Source of the DNA: Limobrevibacterium gyesilva
GTDB lineage: Bacteria; Pseudomonadota; Alphaproteobacteria; Acetobacterales; Acetobacteraceae
Direction of reading: 5' to 3'
DNA length: 64,000 nt
Assembly: GCF_025989185.1 (NCBI RefSeq)
Contig: NZ_JAPDNT010000010.1
Span: 54,615 to 118,614 of the forward strand
Shown here: positions 27,836-36,255 of the stretch, piece after piece
Layout: every line of letters begins with the position of its first letter
How positions within the stretch are numbered: position 1 is the first letter of the stretch
Position numbers and translations under genes: made by a program
The notes under the pieces: generated by a model
What the model saw: only the letters and a program-made list of their open reading frames with translations
Told to the model about the DNA's origin: nothing
Database searches by the model: none

Positions 27836-29221
27836 ATGCAATTTTGGCAGCCCGAGATCGACCCGACTCAGGGGCCCCTTTACCTCGCGATCGCCGATGC
27901 CATCGGGCAGGACATCGCGCGCGGCGCCTTGAAACCGGGCGACCGCCTTCCCCCGCAACGGCGCCTGGCCGAGGGCCTGCGCGTCGATCTCACCACCGTC
28001 ACCCGCGCCTATGCGGAGGCGCGGCGACGGGGATTGCTGGATGCGACCGTCGGGCGGGGAACCTATGTGCGGGCCGATCCCCCGCCACCCACGGCCGGGG
28101 CGGAGCGTGCGGTCGTCGACCTGAGCATGAACTTGCCGCCGCAGCCGCCGGAACCGTCCTTGCGTGCCCTGCTGCAGGACGGCATTGCCGGCCTGTTGCG
28201 GCATGCGGACATGGCCACGTTGATGGCCTACCAGTCGGGCGCCGGCACCAGCCAGGACCGCGAAGCCGCGGCAGCCTGGCTGCGGCCGGTGATGGGCGAG
28301 ACGGACCCCGGCCGCATCCTGGTCTGCGCCGGCGCCCAGAGCGCGTTGACCGCCCTGCTGACCCTGCTGGCCCGGCCGGGCGACACGATTCTCACGGAGC
28401 CGCTGACCTATCCCGGTCTACGGGCGATGGCCGCGCATCTCGGCATCCGCCTGCTCGGCGTTGCCGTGGACGCAGAGGGCTTGTTGCCGGATGCCGTGGC
28501 GCGCGCCTGTCGGGAGGCGCAGCCGAAAGCGCTCTATTGCATCCCGACCATCCAGAACCCCACCACGGCGACGATGCCGCCGCAGCGGCGGCAGGCCCTG
28601 GCGGAGGTGGCGCTCCGGCACGGGATCATCATCATCGAGGACGACGCATACGGCCTGCTGCCGACGGTCCCCTCCCCCGCCATCGCCACCATGGCCCCCG
28701 ACGTCACTTATTATATCGGCACGCTCTCGAAATGCCTTTCACCCGGGCTGCGCACCGCGTTCGTCGCGGCGTCGGGGCCCGCACAGGCGCGATGCCTGGC
28801 GGCCGCGGTGCGGGCCACGTCGCTTATGGCGGCGCCGGTGATGACGAGCCTGGTCACGGCCTGGATCCGCGACGGCAGCGCCGAGGCCTTCCGCGGCGCG
28901 ATCCGGCAGGAAATGACCGCCCGACAACAGATCGCGCGGGAAATGCTGCCCGCGTCCAGCCTGAACGCCCATCCCGAGGGGCTGCACGCCTGGCTGACCC
29001 TGCCGCCGCATTGGAATCGCATCGACTTCAGCGCCCATGCCCGCATGCAGGGCCTCGCGCTGGTGCCCAGCGATGCGTTCGTGGTGGGCCCCGAGGCGCC
29101 GAACAGCGTGCGCATCTGCCTTGGTGCGGCGGAGAGCCGGGCGGCCCTGCGCACTGCGCTGCAATCCGTCGCCGACGCGATGATCGCAGACGTACCGATA
29201 CGTTTCACCGACGTCGTGTGA
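27836..29221 (+). CDS. MocR family regulator (GntR wHTH plus aminotransferase fold)
   Basis: A 461-residue fusion. Residues 1-75 are a GntR winged helix (GDRLPPQRRLAEGLRVDLTT, then GLLDATVGRGTYV); the rest is an aspartate aminotransferase fold with the PLP lysine K299 in GTLSKCLSPGLR, NP in the IQNPTTATMP region and the DDAYG Asp. MocR proteins use PLP or its adducts as effectors (PdxR, GabR, TauR types). The effector is not readable. Start is the ATG giving MQFWQPEID, the usual N-terminus. Upstream bases hold a strong palindrome suited to autoregulation. Confidence 0.92.
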   Translation: MQFWQPEIDPTQGPLYLAIADAIGQDIARGALKPGDRLPPQRRLAEGLRVDLTTVTRAYAEARRRGLLDATVGRGTYVRADPPPPTAGAERAVVDLSMNLPPQPPEPSLRALLQDGIAGLLRHADMATLMAYQSGAGTSQDREAAAAWLRPVMGETDPGRILVCAGAQSALTALLTLLARPGDTILTEPLTYPGLRAMAAHLGIRLLGVAVDAEGLLPDAVARACREAQPKALYCIPTIQNPTTATMPPQRRQALAEVALRHGIIIIEDDAYGLLPTVPSPAIATMAPDVTYYIGTLSKCLSPGLRTAFVAASGPAQARCLAAAVRATSLMAAPVMTSLVTAWIRDGSAEAFRGAIRQEMTARQQIAREMLPASSLNAHPEGLHAWLTLPPHWNRIDFSAHARMQGLALVPSDAFVVGPEAPNSVRICLGAAESRAALRTALQSVADAMIADVPIRFTDVV

Positions 29222-29264
29222 GCCCCCCGGAGCGCCGGCGACGGCGCGGCCGCCTTCGCGTACG

Positions 29265-30164
29265 TCATCCGCTGCCCTGGCGCAGATGCGCGAGCATCAG
29301 CCGCGCCGGAACCGGCAGGGCGGCCGCCTCGCGTACACAGATCATGAGCCGCCGCTCGACCCAGTCCTCGTCCAGCTTCACGCCGCACACGCCGACAGCT
29401 CGGGTGAAGGCCCCAAGCACCGTGCTGGGCGCCACGCTGATGCCGAGCCCCGCGCCCACCATCCGGCACACGGCGTCGAAGCTGGACAGGCGGAAGCGCA
29501 GCTTCACGGTCCGGCCAAGCCTGGCCGCCGCCGCGCTCAGCACCGCATCCCAGGCACTGCCGGCCTGCAGGCCGACAAAATCGTCGTCCAGCATGTCCGC
29601 GAGCCGCACCGCGGGCCTGCCGGCGAGGGCATGCCCTTGCGGCGCGATCATGACCAAACGGTCGGACCGGTAATCGAACACGTCCAGCCTTGGCGGCACC
29701 GGCACGCCCGTGGTGAACACGCCGATGTCGCTGCGCCCCTCAGCCACCGCCTTCAGAATGGCGGGGCTGTTGTCTTCCTCCAGGGCGATCTTGATGTCCG
29801 GGTAGCGCTGCACGAAGGCGTGCAGGTCCTCGGGCAGGAACTCGATGATCGAGGACTTGTTCGCCATCATGCGGACATGCCCTTTCGCGCCGCGCGCATA
29901 GTCGCCTAGCTCGTCCGCCAGCCGCTCCACGTTTCCCAGGATCGCGGCGGCGTGGTGCAGCAGGGCCTGGCCCGCCGGCGTCGGCTCGACGCCGCGCGGC
30001 AGGCGGTAGAGCAGAGGGACGCCAAGCGACGCCTCCAGTTCGGCGATGCGCTTGCTCACGGCCGAGACGGCGATGTGCTCGTGCGCGGCCGCGCGCGTCA
30101 GGTTCTTCAGCCGGGCGATCGCGACGAAAAGCCGCAAGGTCGTCAGGTCGAGGGGCGGGTGCAT
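29265..30164 (-). CDS. LysR family transcriptional regulator
   Basis: A 299-residue LysR-type regulator. The HTH is in LTTLRLFVAIARLKNLTRAA through VSAVSKRIAELEASLGVPL; the effector domain begins near residue 95 (GHVRMMANKSSIIEFLPEDL, cofactor cleft). It is divergent from the LeuC/LeuD-type dehydratase genes with a perfect 11-bp inverted repeat in the gap, so it most likely controls them in response to a substrate or pathway intermediate (inference). Confidence 0.94.
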   Translation of the reverse strand: MHPPLDLTTLRLFVAIARLKNLTRAAAHEHIAVSAVSKRIAELEASLGVPLLYRLPRGVEPTPAGQALLHHAAAILGNVERLADELGDYARGAKGHVRMMANKSSIIEFLPEDLHAFVQRYPDIKIALEEDNSPAILKAVAEGRSDIGVFTTGVPVPPRLDVFDYRSDRLVMIAPQGHALAGRPAVRLADMLDDDFVGLQAGSAWDAVLSAAAARLGRTVKLRFRLSSFDAVCRMVGAGLGISVAPSTVLGAFTRAVGVCGVKLDEDWVERRLMICVREAAALPVPARLMLAHLRQGSG

Positions 30165-30220
30165 CGCGCCGGGCTCCTCTCATCCAATGGACAGTCTGGT
30201 GTGGAGCCTAACCGGATGGT

Positions 30221-30247
30221 TCTGCGTTCGCTATCCGCGAACGCAGA
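30221..30247. promoter_or_regulatory. LysR operator between divergent lysR and dehydratase genes
   Basis: TCTGCGTTCGC (30221-30231), five-base spacer TATCC, GCGAACGCAGA (30237-30247): perfect 11-bp arms. Its centre contains TCGCTATCCGCGA, a T-N11-A LysR box. It is 56 bases from the lysR start and 72 from the dehydratase start, the usual place for the regulatory binding site. Confidence 0.75.
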
Positions 30248-30319
30248 CATGGCGAACGGTGGATGGATTCGCCCTTCTCTCCTGGCCTATTCAGGCGCCC
30301 GGTCCAGGGGGAAGCACCA

Positions 30320-31591
30320 GTGAGCATGACAGCGGTCGAGAAGATCTTCGCGGCCCATGCCGGCAAGGCCGGCACCGCCGCCGGCGAGATCGTGACGGCG
30401 CGGATCGATCGCATTCTTCTGCACGACATCACTGGCGCCCTTGCCATCGACCTGCTCGCGGCCATGGGCGCAGACCGCGTGGTCGAGCCGGACCGGGTGG
30501 TCCTGGTGGGCGACCACTACTCGCCGCCTCCCGACCCGACGGCGGCGGGCCTGCTGTCGCTGATGGAGCGGTTCGCCGCCGAGAAAGGCATCCGGCATCT
30601 GTTCACCACCGGCGAAGGCATCGAGCACACGCTGCTGCCCGAGCAAGGGTTGCTGCGCCCGGGCGACCTGGTCATCGGCACCGACTCGCACACCTGCACG
30701 GCCGGGGCCTTCGGCGCCGTCGGCACCGGCATGGGCTCGTCCGACATCGCCGCTGCGATGGCGCTGGGCGAGCTCTGGTTCAAGGTGCCCGAGACCATCC
30801 GCGTCACCATGACCGGCGCGCGCCGCCGCTACGTGACCGGAAAGGACCTCATCCTGCAGGTGCTGGGCGCCATCACCGCGGACGGCGCCACGTATAAGTG
30901 CCTGGAGTTCCAGGGCGACACGATCGAGGGGTTGAATCTCGACGAGCGCATGGCGCTCTGCAACATGGCGGTCGAGGCCGGCGCCAAGACCGCATTCGTG
31001 CCACCAGACGACAAGACCCGCCATTGGGCGCGGGAGAAGCACGGGGACGGCGGCATGGCGCAGGCCGTGTGGTCGGACCCCGACGCCACGTTCCAGACAT
31101 CGCTCGATTTCGATGCCGGTGCCGTCGAGCCGCTCTGCGCCCGACCCTACGCGCCGGACAATGTCGCGCCGGTGGCGGCCACGGCCGGCGTCCGGCTGAA
31201 CCAGGTCTATATCGGCAATTGCGCCAACGGCACGCTCACCGACCTGCGCCAGGCGGCGGAGATCCTGGCGGGACGCAGGGTTGCCAAGGGCGTGCGCTGC
31301 ATCGTGGTCCCGGCGACCCGGCAGATCTATCGCGACGCCATGCGCGAAGGCGTGCTGGAGATCCTCGCCGCCGCCGGCGCGATCATCGGCCCCTCCACCT
31401 GCGGCGCCTGCGCCGGCCTGCACATGGGCGTGCTGGCTGAGGACCAGGTCGCCGTCGCCACCACCAATCGCAACTACCGCGGCCGCATGGGCGCGCACTC
31501 CTCGCAGGTCTATCTCGCCAACGCCTATGTCGCCGCGGCCAGCGCGGTGGCCGGCGAACTCATCCATCCCGCGGAGGTAACGGGCGCATGA
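30320..31591 (+). CDS. LeuC-type dehydratase large subunit (aconitase superfamily)
   Basis: A 423-residue aconitase-superfamily large subunit of the short form used by LeuC2/HACN and dimethylmalate dehydratase enzymes. [4Fe-4S] ligands are C301 (GNCANGT), C361 and C364 (GPSTCGACAG). The N-terminus carries VTARIDRILLHDITG and GTDSHTCTAG. The GTG at 30320 gives the best spacing to GGGGGAA; an ATG two codons later is possible. It dehydrates and rehydrates a 2- or 3-hydroxy dicarboxylate; isopropylmalate is possible, but the separate LysR control and lack of other leu genes make a catabolic substrate such as a substituted malate just as likely. Confidence 0.9.
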   Translation: MSMTAVEKIFAAHAGKAGTAAGEIVTARIDRILLHDITGALAIDLLAAMGADRVVEPDRVVLVGDHYSPPPDPTAAGLLSLMERFAAEKGIRHLFTTGEGIEHTLLPEQGLLRPGDLVIGTDSHTCTAGAFGAVGTGMGSSDIAAAMALGELWFKVPETIRVTMTGARRRYVTGKDLILQVLGAITADGATYKCLEFQGDTIEGLNLDERMALCNMAVEAGAKTAFVPPDDKTRHWAREKHGDGGMAQAVWSDPDATFQTSLDFDAGAVEPLCARPYAPDNVAPVAATAGVRLNQVYIGNCANGTLTDLRQAAEILAGRRVAKGVRCIVVPATRQIYRDAMREGVLEILAAAGAIIGPSTCGACAGLHMGVLAEDQVAVATTNRNYRGRMGAHSSQVYLANAYVAAASAVAGELIHPAEVTGA

Positions 31592-32094
31592 TCATCCAGG
31601 CAACCATCCGCAAGTTCGGCGATGACATCGACACCGACGTGATCATCCCCGCGCGCCACCTCACCTCCCGCGACCCGGCGGTGCTCGGGCGGACCTGCAT
31701 GCAGGCGCTCGATCCGAACTTCGCCGAGCGGATCAACAAGGGCGACGTGATGGTGGCCGGCCGCAATTTCGGCTGCGGCTCCTCGCGCGAACATGCGGTG
31801 CTGGCGCTGCGCGGCGCCGGGATTTCCTGCGTTATCGCGCGCGGCTTCGCCCGGATCTTCTTCCGCAACGCCATCAACCAGGGCATGCCGCTGCTGACGT
31901 GCCCGGAGGCGGTGGACGCCGCGCAGGACGGCGCGCCCATCACCGTCGATGTGGCCAATGGCGTGATCGAGACCGCCGGCGCGCGGTTCACCGCACAGAA
32001 GCTGCCCGATTTCCTGCGTGGCGTGGTCGCGACCGGCGGATTGCTTCCCTATGTGCGGCAGCGGCTGGGCGCGGCCGGCGGAAGGCGGCCCTGA
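31588..32094 (+). CDS. LeuD-type dehydratase small subunit
   Basis: A 168-residue swivelling-domain subunit. The start DDIDTDVIIPARHL, the active-site loop GRNFGCGSSREHAV and ARGFARIFFRNAINQG are all family signatures. It completes the dehydratase with the large subunit; the ATG overlaps the large-subunit stop by four bases (ATGA, 31588-31591), as expected for stoichiometric partners. Confidence 0.93.
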   Translation: MIIQATIRKFGDDIDTDVIIPARHLTSRDPAVLGRTCMQALDPNFAERINKGDVMVAGRNFGCGSSREHAVLALRGAGISCVIARGFARIFFRNAINQGMPLLTCPEAVDAAQDGAPITVDVANGVIETAGARFTAQKLPDFLRGVVATGGLLPYVRQRLGAAGGRRP

Positions 32095-32130
32095 CGGCAT
32101 CAATCACGCATCGAGACTGCGCAACAATCG

Positions 32131-33501
32131 TTATTTCGGGCGATCGGGATCAGACCTCAGGAAGACATCCCGGTCGGCGGCGGAGTCGATATGCGTGGCG
32201 AGCTGGCGCCATAGTTCCGCTGCCGATCCGCTCTTCTCGGCCGCGCGCCTGACCAGGATCCGCGCCATCGGCCCGACAAAGTGCCGCAGCGCGCGCTCGG
32301 CACGCTCGATCTCCTCGGCCGGGATCTGCGTGCGCGCCGGCTCCGGGCTGGCCGTGCGATCCACCTGCGTGCGCCCGCCCTCCATGGTGGCGCCGCCCAG
32401 CACCTCCCGCATGAATTGCGCCCGCGCATCCGCCGGCTCGATGCTCTGCACCAGTGAGCCGCAGAGGTCCTCGATCGACCCGGCACGCCGAAGCGCGCTC
32501 TGCACGAGATAGTGCGCGATCGGGCCGACATGGCGGGCCAGCTTGCGCTCGATGTCGCTCAAGGCCGACTCGCCGAAGCCGGTGGTGGTGGCGCGGCCCG
32601 TCGCGGCAGGCGGCCGTGGGCGCAGGAGCTCGGTGCGGTCGCTATCGGCGGGCGAGGCTGCCGGCCAGCGCAACGCCGCGCGCAGCGTCTCGGCCATCTC
32701 CGCGGCCGATGCGAAGCGCTCCCGGGGATCCTTCGCCAGGGCCCTCTGCAGAACCGAACTCAATCCAGGCGGTGCGTCCGGGCGCCGGACTGTGAGGTCG
32801 GCGGGCACCTGGTTGAGCAGCCGGTACGTGATCTCGGCGAAGTTGCGGCCCGGGAACGGCCGCTCGCCGGCGAGCAACTCATAGAGCACCACGCCTGCCG
32901 AGAACAGGTCGCTGCGCAGGTCGATCGTGTCGCCGCGGCACTGCTCGGGTGACATGTAGCTCGGCGTGCCGACCATCGCGCCGCTTTGGGTCAGTTCCGA
33001 GCCGCTGAGGCGCGAGATGCCGAAATCGGCCACTTTCACGCGCCCATCCGGCAGCAGCAGGACGTTGGCGGGCTTGATGTCGCGGTGCACGATGCCCAGG
33101 CCGTGCGCGCAGCCGAGTGCCGCGAACACCTGCAGCAGCACGTCCACCGCCGCGCTCGGGCTGAAGCTGGGGCCATCCGCGATCACCCGATCCAGGCTCA
33201 CGCCTTCGACGAACTCCATTACGAAGAACGGGTTGCCCTCATGCGTGGCGAAGTCGTGGACGGCCACGATGTTCGGGTGCACGCAGCGTCCGGCCGCCTG
33301 CGCCTCGCGCTGGAACCGCGCGAGGATGTCGGCGCGGTCCATGCCCTCCAGCAGGTCGGTGCGCACCAGCTTGATGGCCACCGGCCGGTCGATCACCGGA
33401 TCATGCGCACGATAGATCACGCCCATCGCACCGCGGCCGACGAGCCGCTCCACGCGGTAGCGGCCGATCTGCTCTGGGAGCGCGGGAGCGTTCGGGATCA
33501 C
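32131..33501 (-). CDS. Hanks-type Ser/Thr protein kinase with duplicated C-terminal module
   Basis: A 456-residue soluble kinase. All catalytic parts are present: glycine loop VGRGAMGVIY (21-30), K44 in VAIK, HRDIKPAN with D141, K143, N146, DFG at 159-161, and MSPEQ in the P+1 loop. After the kinase domain (about 14-278) and a proline-rich linker, two similar about 38-residue helical blocks occur at 317-354 (LARHVGPIAHYLVQSALRRA core) and 401-438 (LRHFVGPMARILVRRAAEKS core), possibly DUF8082-like. No membrane segment. It is the last gene of the pseudocaspase, heme-sensor, kinase operon; its ATG overlaps the sensor stop by four bases (33498-33501), so sensor and kinase are probably made together. 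It is likely the output of the sensor (inference). Confidence 0.93.
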   Translation of the reverse strand: MIPNAPALPEQIGRYRVERLVGRGAMGVIYRAHDPVIDRPVAIKLVRTDLLEGMDRADILARFQREAQAAGRCVHPNIVAVHDFATHEGNPFFVMEFVEGVSLDRVIADGPSFSPSAAVDVLLQVFAALGCAHGLGIVHRDIKPANVLLLPDGRVKVADFGISRLSGSELTQSGAMVGTPSYMSPEQCRGDTIDLRSDLFSAGVVLYELLAGERPFPGRNFAEITYRLLNQVPADLTVRRPDAPPGLSSVLQRALAKDPRERFASAAEMAETLRAALRWPAASPADSDRTELLRPRPPAATGRATTTGFGESALSDIERKLARHVGPIAHYLVQSALRRAGSIEDLCGSLVQSIEPADARAQFMREVLGGATMEGGRTQVDRTASPEPARTQIPAEEIERAERALRHFVGPMARILVRRAAEKSGSAAELWRQLATHIDSAADRDVFLRSDPDRPK

Positions 33502-34373
33502 TGGCCTTCCAGCAGTTTCATCGCGTTCGCCAGGCTGCGCCGCATCCGGTTGAAGGATTCCGCGAGCGAGGCAATCTCGTCACGTCCCTTCACCTGGACT
33601 TCCGCTCCGCTCATGTTGCCCAGGCTGACCTCGCGCGCAATGGTGGAGATGCGGCGCACCGGCTTCACGATCACGAAATGCAGCAGCAGGTTCAGCAGCA
33701 GGATCGTCACCAGGAATGCGATCGCGAGTCCCAGCAGGGAGATGCGAAACGCCTCGTTGGCGCGATCGAACGCCACGTGCGTCGGCACGGAGACGATCTG
33801 CGCCCCGATCACGTCGTTGAGTTGCCAACCGAAGCCGTTCGCACTGCCATAGAGGTCGATCATGCTGGGCGGTGCCGCGGCGGGCGTCGAGTGGCATGTC
33901 AGGCAGGCCGGGTCGGTAATGCGGATCGGCGTGGACGTGGACAGGATCGGGCCGACCGGGCTGTCGCGCATGCTGACGAACTGCTTCAGCGAGGGATCGC
34001 GCTTGAAGGCGGAGATGATGTCGGTCTCCCAGTCGGTGGCCCGATCGGCCGGATTGGTCGGGTTGAGCGCCGCCTCCTTGTAAGTGTAATCGCGAAACTG
34101 CCGCTGCAGCGTCCGTAGATTGGTCTGCGCCGCCCAGGACGGCACGGTGTGCGGCAGGAACCGGGTCTTGCTCTGCTCGGTCAGCAGAGGCTCGATCTCC
34201 TTGGACGTGTAGTCGCGGATCGCGCTCGCAGCGGCGGTGATGATCGCCGCCTCCTGCAGCACCTCGCGCTGCGCATTCTCGTGCAAGGCCCGGTAAGAGA
34301 GGGCGGCGGCGATCGACAGGCCGATCAGCAGGGCCACCAGCATCACCAGGTTGAACTTCGCCTTCAGCCCCAT
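33498..34373 (-). CDS. Membrane c-type heme sensor: DUF3365 domain plus HAMP, no output domain
   Basis: A 291-residue membrane protein. TM1 is about residues 9-27; a periplasmic DUF3365 (Tll0287-like PAS) domain follows with a heme c attachment site CLTCH (C157, C160, H161); TM2 is about 211-236; a HAMP domain (VKPVRRISTIAREVSLGNMS, then AESFNRMRR) ends the protein at residue 291. It has no kinase, cyclase or methyl-accepting part, so its signal must pass to another protein; the overlapping Ser/Thr kinase gene is the obvious candidate. Heme ligation makes redox state or a gas the probable signal (inference). Confidence 0.9.
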   Translation of the reverse strand: MGLKAKFNLVMLVALLIGLSIAAALSYRALHENAQREVLQEAAIITAAASAIRDYTSKEIEPLLTEQSKTRFLPHTVPSWAAQTNLRTLQRQFRDYTYKEAALNPTNPADRATDWETDIISAFKRDPSLKQFVSMRDSPVGPILSTSTPIRITDPACLTCHSTPAAAPPSMIDLYGSANGFGWQLNDVIGAQIVSVPTHVAFDRANEAFRISLLGLAIAFLVTILLLNLLLHFVIVKPVRRISTIAREVSLGNMSGAEVQVKGRDEIASLAESFNRMRRSLANAMKLLEGQ

Positions 34374-34410
34374 CCGCGCGCTCCCTTGCCACTGTCTTGC
34401 GCCGGACGTG

Positions 34411-35457
34411 TCAGCGCTTCGCAACCAGGCGGTTGGCCTCCTCGGCCGTCAGGCGCCCGGTCATCTCGGCGCCGATCTCATGCTGGAAGCGCCGTATCGC
34501 CGCACGGGTCTCCGGGCCGAAGACTCCGTCCACGCGGCCGGCATAGTAGCCGAGGCGGACCAGCGCGTCCTGCACTCGTTGCCGATTCGCCTCGGTCATG
34601 CCGGCCTCGTCGGGTATCGTTGCCGCCAAGATCGCCGGCGCAACGGCTGGCAGCGCCGCCGGGGGCACAACCGCGGGGCTGCCGGGCTGCGCGGGCGGGA
34701 GTGGCGGTGGCGGGGCACCGGCGAGATAACCGGTGGCGACCGGCGGCCGGAACAGGCCGACCGCGGTCCCGCCCACACCCGTAAGCTGCTGTTGCACGGC
34801 CGCAAGCAGCGGGCCGGACTGCACGGTCGGCCCGGCGAGTGCCGCAGTGAGGGCAGTCGCGAGTGGCGTGACATCCGCGCCGTTCGGCGTCCCTGTCACC
34901 GCGATCGCGCCCACGCCATCCGGCGCCGGCACCTCGGCCAGCGTCTCGGTGCCGATGGGAACCGAGGCGTCGCCGACGGGCACGATGTCGATCGCCACGA
35001 TACCGACCCGTGTATTGCCGCGCACCAACACGTCGAACAGCGCCTTTGCCAGCACACCCTGCGTCAGGGCGTCGGAAGGCCGCGTGATCGTGGCCGAGGC
35101 CGGCAGCACGAAAGGCCGGCCGTTGAACCCCATGGCGTGGCCGCAAAAATACATGACAACAGGACCACCGGGCTTGTCCGCGAGCCGCTTGGCAAGAGCG
35201 GCAATGGCCGCGTCGACGCCGCCACTCGACGCGTCGGTCCGCTCGATGACATCGAAGCCGAGAGTACCGAGCGCCGCCGCGACAGCGTGTGCAGACACCG
35301 GGCAGGCCGGCACGGCCGGCAGCGACGCGTAGGTGCCATTGCCGATCACCAGGGCCGTGCCGGCCGGCTGGGCCGTTGCGGCACCAGACCCCGCGGACAG
35401 GAGCGCAATGCAGGCGAGCGCGAAGGCAGCCGGGCCACACATCCTGTTCGGCGTCAT
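34411..35457 (-). CDS. Exported caspase-fold pseudoenzyme with peptidoglycan-binding domain
   Basis: A 348-residue protein with a Sec signal peptide (cleaved near residue 30, AATAQ). Residues 34-195 have the caspase-like (C14) layout: TALVIGNGTYASLP, a helix, and VVMYFCGHAMG holding His H107. The strand that should read DxC reads AIDIVPVGD (D157-I158-V159): the nucleophile Cys is absent, so protease activity is not expected. A Pro/Ala linker (about 245-280) leads to a PG_binding_1 domain (VQDALVRLGYYAGRVDGVFG core) at the C-terminus, placing it at the cell wall. It heads the operon with the heme sensor 37 bases downstream and the kinase after it. Confidence 0.85.
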   Translation of the reverse strand: MTPNRMCGPAAFALACIALLSAGSGAATAQPAGTALVIGNGTYASLPAVPACPVSAHAVAAALGTLGFDVIERTDASSGGVDAAIAALAKRLADKPGGPVVMYFCGHAMGFNGRPFVLPASATITRPSDALTQGVLAKALFDVLVRGNTRVGIVAIDIVPVGDASVPIGTETLAEVPAPDGVGAIAVTGTPNGADVTPLATALTAALAGPTVQSGPLLAAVQQQLTGVGGTAVGLFRPPVATGYLAGAPPPPLPPAQPGSPAVVPPAALPAVAPAILAATIPDEAGMTEANRQRVQDALVRLGYYAGRVDGVFGPETRAAIRRFQHEIGAEMTGRLTAEEANRLVAKR

Positions 35458-35554
35458 GAAAGGTTGCTCCTCGGCCGCTGTTGCCGGATCATTCTAGAGC
35501 AGTATCGCTGGAGACGGAATGACCTGGGGATAGAATTTCTCGCCAAAACAATAA

Positions 35555-35600
35555 CCTAGAGCATGATCGGTGCTTTTGTCTGCATCGATCATGCTCTAGG
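35555..35600. repeat. Perfect 15-bp stem hairpin repeat overlapping a stop codon
   Basis: CCTAGAGCATGATCG (35555-35569), 16-base loop, CGATCATGCTCTAGG (35586-35600). The stop codon of the ABC permease gene lies inside the right arm (35596-35598). The arm core AGAGCATGATC recurs as an intergenic element in alphaproteobacteria in my recollection. A partial copy TCTAGAGCA is at about 35493. It may be a terminator for the ABC operon or a REP-like mobile hairpin. Confidence 0.7.
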
Positions 35601-36255
35601 TCGCGAGCCCACCGGAGCCCTGAAGCCGCCGCTCAAGCAGCCGCGCGCACGACGACAGCGGGAAGCATAGTGCGAAATAGATGAGCGCGACGACGCCGTA
35701 GACGGTGAAAGGCTCGAACGTGGCGTTGTTGATGACATTGGCGGTTTTCAGGAGTTCGTCGAAGCCGATGATCGATGTCAGGGCCGTGCTTTTGACGAGC
35801 TGCACGAAAAACCCCACGGTGGGCGCGACCGCGATGCGCAGCGCCTGCGGGAGGATGACCAGCCGAAGCTGCTGGAGCCGATGCAGCCCAAGGCTGGCGG
35901 CGGCGTCCCATTGGCCGAGCGGGATCGCCTCCACGCAACCGCGCCAGATCTCCGTGAGGTAGGCGCTGGCGGAAAGCGTCAGCGCCAGGCCGGCGACGAG
36001 CCAGGGTTCCACGTCCACACCGACCAGCGGCAGGCCGAAGAACACCAGGAACAACTGCATCAGCAGCGGTGTGCCCTGGAAGACCTCGACATGCAGCGCC
36101 ACCGCCGTTCGCAACACCCGGTTCGGCCCGACGCGCAGCATCAGCAGCAGAACGCCAAGGCTTCCGCCGCAGACGAAGCCGACTATGGACAGCAGCACGG
36201 TCCAGCGCGCCGCCAGCAGGAGGTTGCGCAGGATGTCCCACAGGGTGAACGCCAT
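35596..36255 (-). CDS. Polar amino acid ABC transporter permease 2
   Basis: A 219-residue HisMQ-type permease: MAFTLWDILRNLLLAARWTV start with TM1, the HEVFQGTP-like VEVFQGTPLLMQLFLVFFGL block, and the EAA loop (EAIPLGQWDAAASLGLHRLQ then ILPQALRIAV) that contacts the ATPase. It pairs with the permease upstream; the start and that gene's stop share one base (TGATG). Its stop lies within a hairpin repeat. The ATPase gene is missing from the locus. Confidence 0.92.
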   Translation of the reverse strand: MAFTLWDILRNLLLAARWTVLLSIVGFVCGGSLGVLLLMLRVGPNRVLRTAVALHVEVFQGTPLLMQLFLVFFGLPLVGVDVEPWLVAGLALTLSASAYLTEIWRGCVEAIPLGQWDAAASLGLHRLQQLRLVILPQALRIAVAPTVGFFVQLVKSTALTSIIGFDELLKTANVINNATFEPFTVYGVVALIYFALCFPLSSCARLLERRLQGSGGLAT

